A DNA stretch of 64,000 nucleotides, taken from Sphingobium sp. CECT 9361. Lineage in GTDB: Bacteria > Pseudomonadota > Alphaproteobacteria > Sphingomonadales > Sphingomonadaceae. A program made the position numbers and the translations under genes. The stretch spans positions 1 through 64,000 of the forward strand of contig NZ_CAKKNC010000009.1 of assembly GCF_918741285.1 (NCBI RefSeq), given 5' to 3'. Numbering within the stretch: position 1 is the stretch's first letter; each line of letters starts with the position of its first letter. This document shows, piece by piece, positions 61,752 through 64,000 of the stretch. The notes under the pieces were generated by a model, which was given only the letters and a program-made list of their open reading frames with translations, was not told the origin of the DNA and ran no database searches.

Positions 61752-62867
61752 TCAGTTGACCGGACGCTGCTTCGCGCAAAAGGACGCGAATATCTGCGTG
61801 ATGTTCTTCGCGTTGAACGCTATCTCGCGCTGCCGGAGGAAGTTCCGGAAATCGTCTCCAACGAGACCGTGGTCGCGTTGGGGGCTGGGCAGGTTGGCGC
61901 GGGCGATCGCACCGAAAGCCGAATGCGAGATATGGCCGCTCGAGGGGAAGGAGATACTCGGTTCCTCGGGCGCCTTTTCCTTGACGGCCGCAGGCGAAGT
62001 TTGGGCGAGGGCAGGGGAGGGCTTGCCCTCCTCGGACGGCTCCCGATCGCGCCTGGTCATGCGCAGCAGCGGTTCGGCATCGTCACGCTGTTCGATGTCC
62101 AGGGAGTAGCCTGGCAGATCGTTCTCCCGAGCGATCTTGGTCATCTCGAACTTGAAGCGCCGATAATCGCCTTCTGCGCCGGATTTCTCGAAGAGCGTTG
62201 GCATTGAGATGGCGAAACCGTCACTGCCGGCCCCACCGGCATGTTTGCGCGCGACCCGATAGAGCCAGCGTTCTCGACCGCCTGTGAGCGAGAAATAAGC
62301 CGGATCGATGGCGAGCACGCCTCCGTCCATCAGCACTCCGTCGTAGAACCATTTCGCGAGGGTAATTCGCATCCCCCGCACGTTTCCGGAACGATCCTTG
62401 AGCTGGCTGTGACTGTCGATCCAGGAGAAGGTGGTCTCGACGGCATCCCCGGAGCGGATGTTCGTCTTGACGGTGGTCGATTGGAGCCGGTCGAGGGCAT
62501 TGCCCAGGAGATCGTAGGCGCGTCCGCCAACCTCGCGCTTCAGAGTCTTCAGCATGTCGTATGGGACGACGTGGAGCGTCTGCGGGATGTCGTTGGCGCC
62601 TCGCCGCTTGTGCTCGATCAACACTGACGCGCAGTAAATCAGGATGTCGAGGTCGTAGATAGTCGCCAGGCCATATTCCGAGTTCGCGGAGACATGGACG
62701 GTGATCTTACGATCCGGGCTGACATAGTCGATCGGCTTGAGCCGCTTGCGCTTCGACAGCGAGAAAAAGGGCCGCTCCATCGTCTCGCGCTGATCCCGGA
62801 GAGGAAGCGCAGTCAGCTGAGGGAGAAAGAGGTCTACCTGACCGTCTTCGCGGTGATCCTGTTGCAT
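61752..62867 (-). CDS. repA: Plasmid replication initiator RepA (RPA family)
   Basis: A 371-residue initiator with the RPA-family core: RPFFSLSKRKRLKPIDYVSP, IYDLDILIYCASVLIEHKRR, GGRAYDLLGNALDRLQSTTV, RWLYRVARKHAGG. It binds iterons to open the origin. I start at the ATG at 62867 because the palindrome at 62886-62903 then lies in the promoter; the frame could also begin at 62897 or 62912. The acidic/Pro-rich C-terminal part after about residue 280 is variable in the family. Confidence 0.87.
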   Translation of the reverse strand: MQQDHREDGQVDLFLPQLTALPLRDQRETMERPFFSLSKRKRLKPIDYVSPDRKITVHVSANSEYGLATIYDLDILIYCASVLIEHKRRGANDIPQTLHVVPYDMLKTLKREVGGRAYDLLGNALDRLQSTTVKTNIRSGDAVETTFSWIDSHSQLKDRSGNVRGMRITLAKWFYDGVLMDGGVLAIDPAYFSLTGGRERWLYRVARKHAGGAGSDGFAISMPTLFEKSGAEGDYRRFKFEMTKIARENDLPGYSLDIEQRDDAEPLLRMTRRDREPSEEGKPSPALAQTSPAAVKEKAPEEPSISFPSSGHISHSAFGAIARANLPSPQRDHGLVGDDFRNFLRQREIAFNAKNITQIFASFCAKQRPVN

Positions 62868-62885
62868 CTCGTGTCCTGCGGCATC

Positions 62886-62903
62886 GGTAAAACGCATTTT
62901 ACC
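62886..62903. promoter_or_regulatory. Palindrome before repA, same core as in oriV
   Basis: GGTAAAACGCATTTTACC (one central mismatch) in the parB-repA gap. It shares GTAAAACGC-TTTTAC with 60932-60951. A position over the repA promoter suggests autoregulation or a partition site. Confidence 0.55.
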
Positions 62904-62946
62904 AGGAGCCAACTAATTGAAAATAAAGCGTTAAACCAGATTTTAC

Positions 62947-64000
62947 TCAATTCCGACTGAACTTCGCGCTCTCAAGGGCAGGGCGGAGCGCTTCGAGGAT
63001 CTCGTCGACCGACGCTGTGCCCTTGGGGTTGATGTTGATGGTAAGTCCCTTGGCCCGTGTATCAGCGAGAACCTGTCCGATCTCGCGGCCCGATGAGGCG
63101 GTGAGGGCCGGCTTGGCGCGGGGTACAGGCTTCCTCGTCGCCGCGGGAGCCACCGCGGCCGCGGCCAGGCGCTCACAGACCTTGATACCCTCGATCTTGT
63201 CGCTTCCAGCATCTTTCAGAGCCTGTTGCTCGGCTCCGAGGGCTACAGCTGCGGCGATGATCGCGTCTCGGTGCTGTTCATTCTTCAGCAGGGGCGAGAG
63301 CCGCATGCCGTGCCGGACCTTGAGATCTCCAGGCTCAGCGAACGCTGCCACGACCTCGTCAGGCAACTCCGCGAGCTGGAGGAGGTTGTGGAGGTTCTGC
63401 TTGGCGATGGCCAAGCGATCGGCCATCTGCGTGCGAACCCCGTTGTAATATGCGTCGACGGCGTGCCTGTAATTGCGCGCACGCTCCAAATCGGTGACGT
63501 CCTCGCGCTCTCGATTTTCCAAATCGGCAAGCCGGAAAGCGGCCTCGTCATCGAGCGTCTCGATACGCGCTACGAGCTCGATTTCGCTATGGTTGTTGGC
63601 ATTCAGCCAGGAAACCGAGAAATGCCGGCGGGTGCCGACGATCAACTCGTAGGGAGTCTCGGCGTTCGGCGTCCGCCGCACCACAACCGGCTCGCGGTTC
63701 GTTCCCTCCTCGCGGATGGAATCAATGAGCGAGGCACAGCGTTCGTGGCTCAGCGCCGCATGATCGCGAGCATTGCCCGGCCAGATGGAGCATTCCGAGG
63801 GCTTCAGACGGATAGTCGGACGTTTGACCGTGCGGGCGATCTCATCGAACGCAATACCTCGCCGCTCCAGGAATGAGGGCGTCGAAGGTTCGTCAACCGG
63901 CTTATCGCGATCGACCAGCACCTCGGCATCCACGACTTCGGCCACGGACGTGGGGGCAGGGGTCGTGCCGATGCTCTCGATGGCATTCGCCAGTAGGCTG
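62947..64000 (-). CDS. parB: Plasmid partition protein ParB/RepB, start beyond the window
   Basis: At least 350 residues of a ParB-family DNA-binding partition protein. The ParB N-terminal domain shows PYELIVGTRRHFSVSWL (GxRR nucleotide motif) and DLENREREDVTDLERARNYR, followed by a helix-turn-helix (MADRLAIAKQNLHNLLQLAE) and a C-terminal dimer region. The frame is open to the right edge with no ATG (a GTG at 63945 is possible), so the true start and the expected parA lie outside. It ends 80 bp before repA. Confidence 0.88.
   Translation of the reverse strand, partial: SLLANAIESIGTTPAPTSVAEVVDAEVLVDRDKPVDEPSTPSFLERRGIAFDEIARTVKRPTIRLKPSECSIWPGNARDHAALSHERCASLIDSIREEGTNREPVVVRRTPNAETPYELIVGTRRHFSVSWLNANNHSEIELVARIETLDDEAAFRLADLENREREDVTDLERARNYRHAVDAYYNGVRTQMADRLAIAKQNLHNLLQLAELPDEVVAAFAEPGDLKVRHGMRLSPLLKNEQHRDAIIAAAVALGAEQQALKDAGSDKIEGIKVCERLAAAAVAPAATRKPVPRAKPALTASSGREIGQVLADTRAKGLTININPKGTASVDEILEALRPALESAKFSRN

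Overview
The window reads as part of a large plasmid from a high-GC alphaproteobacterium, most likely a sphingomonad (Sphingomonas, Sphingobium or Novosphingobium). This placement is inferred from codon and GC character, the style of the TonB receptor and PepSY genes, and the chr and cop gene sets. The plasmid assignment rests on the right end: an iteron-rich origin, a RepA-type initiator (61752-62867 minus) and a ParB gene that runs off the window (62947-64000 minus).

Left to right: an IS5-type transposase tail (1-108) and a DUF2147/FadL/FadD/MerR fatty-acid block (258-4230). A scar follows, with an MFS fragment and an IS110 remnant that cut off the end of cueR (4290-5351). The first copper block (5348-18619) holds a CueR-controlled Cu(I) P-type ATPase, a methyltransferase, copD, copC, a CnrYXH-like anti-sigma/sensor/ECF-sigma triad, pcoA, pcoB, a DUF305 protein, a FixL/FixJ-like pair with a lone receiver, and a CorA remnant. 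A TonB receptor, two PepSY proteins and a HutC-type repressor (19783-24738) sit between two direct copies of a DUF411/MFS segment. From 31835 down to 24816 runs a long minus-strand block: aldehyde dehydrogenase, alcohol dehydrogenase, second pcoA, pcoB, MFS and DUF411.

Next come small Met/His-rich secreted proteins and a third multicopper oxidase (32088-35674), an IS21 element (about 36887-39395), a chromate operon chrB-chrA-exported SOD-ATP-grasp-like gene (39390-43591), and small secreted proteins (43760-45453). Broken sugar-phosphate genes follow (a zwf lacking its 5' end and a shattered HAD gene, 45645-47315), with one intact HAD phosphatase.

The second copper/redox block (48209-57331) starts from a MerR-controlled operon reading leftward. 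It encodes two lipoproteins, a membrane-anchored FAD/2Fe-2S reductase, a membrane protein with two H-X13-H pairs, a seven-heme cytochrome c, a DUF1622 protein and a Cys-rich Csp1-like copper storage protein. A CusC/CusB pair reads rightward, but CusB is cut by recombinase debris and no CusA pump follows. A serine recombinase and a DUF1612/HTH protein lie before the origin.

Together the genes form a multi-layer copper defence: cytoplasmic export, periplasmic binding and oxidation, storage, and possibly reduction or electron disposal. Three visible regulatory logics link them: MerR/CueR operators, a repeated ECF-type promoter (GAGGGG-N12-CTGCGTAT) ahead of five units, and a shared TTCGnAAnTTACnTATA element ahead of three others. 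The strongest candidate for an undescribed system is the split reductase / di-heme membrane / seven-heme cytochrome operon at 48209-53595.
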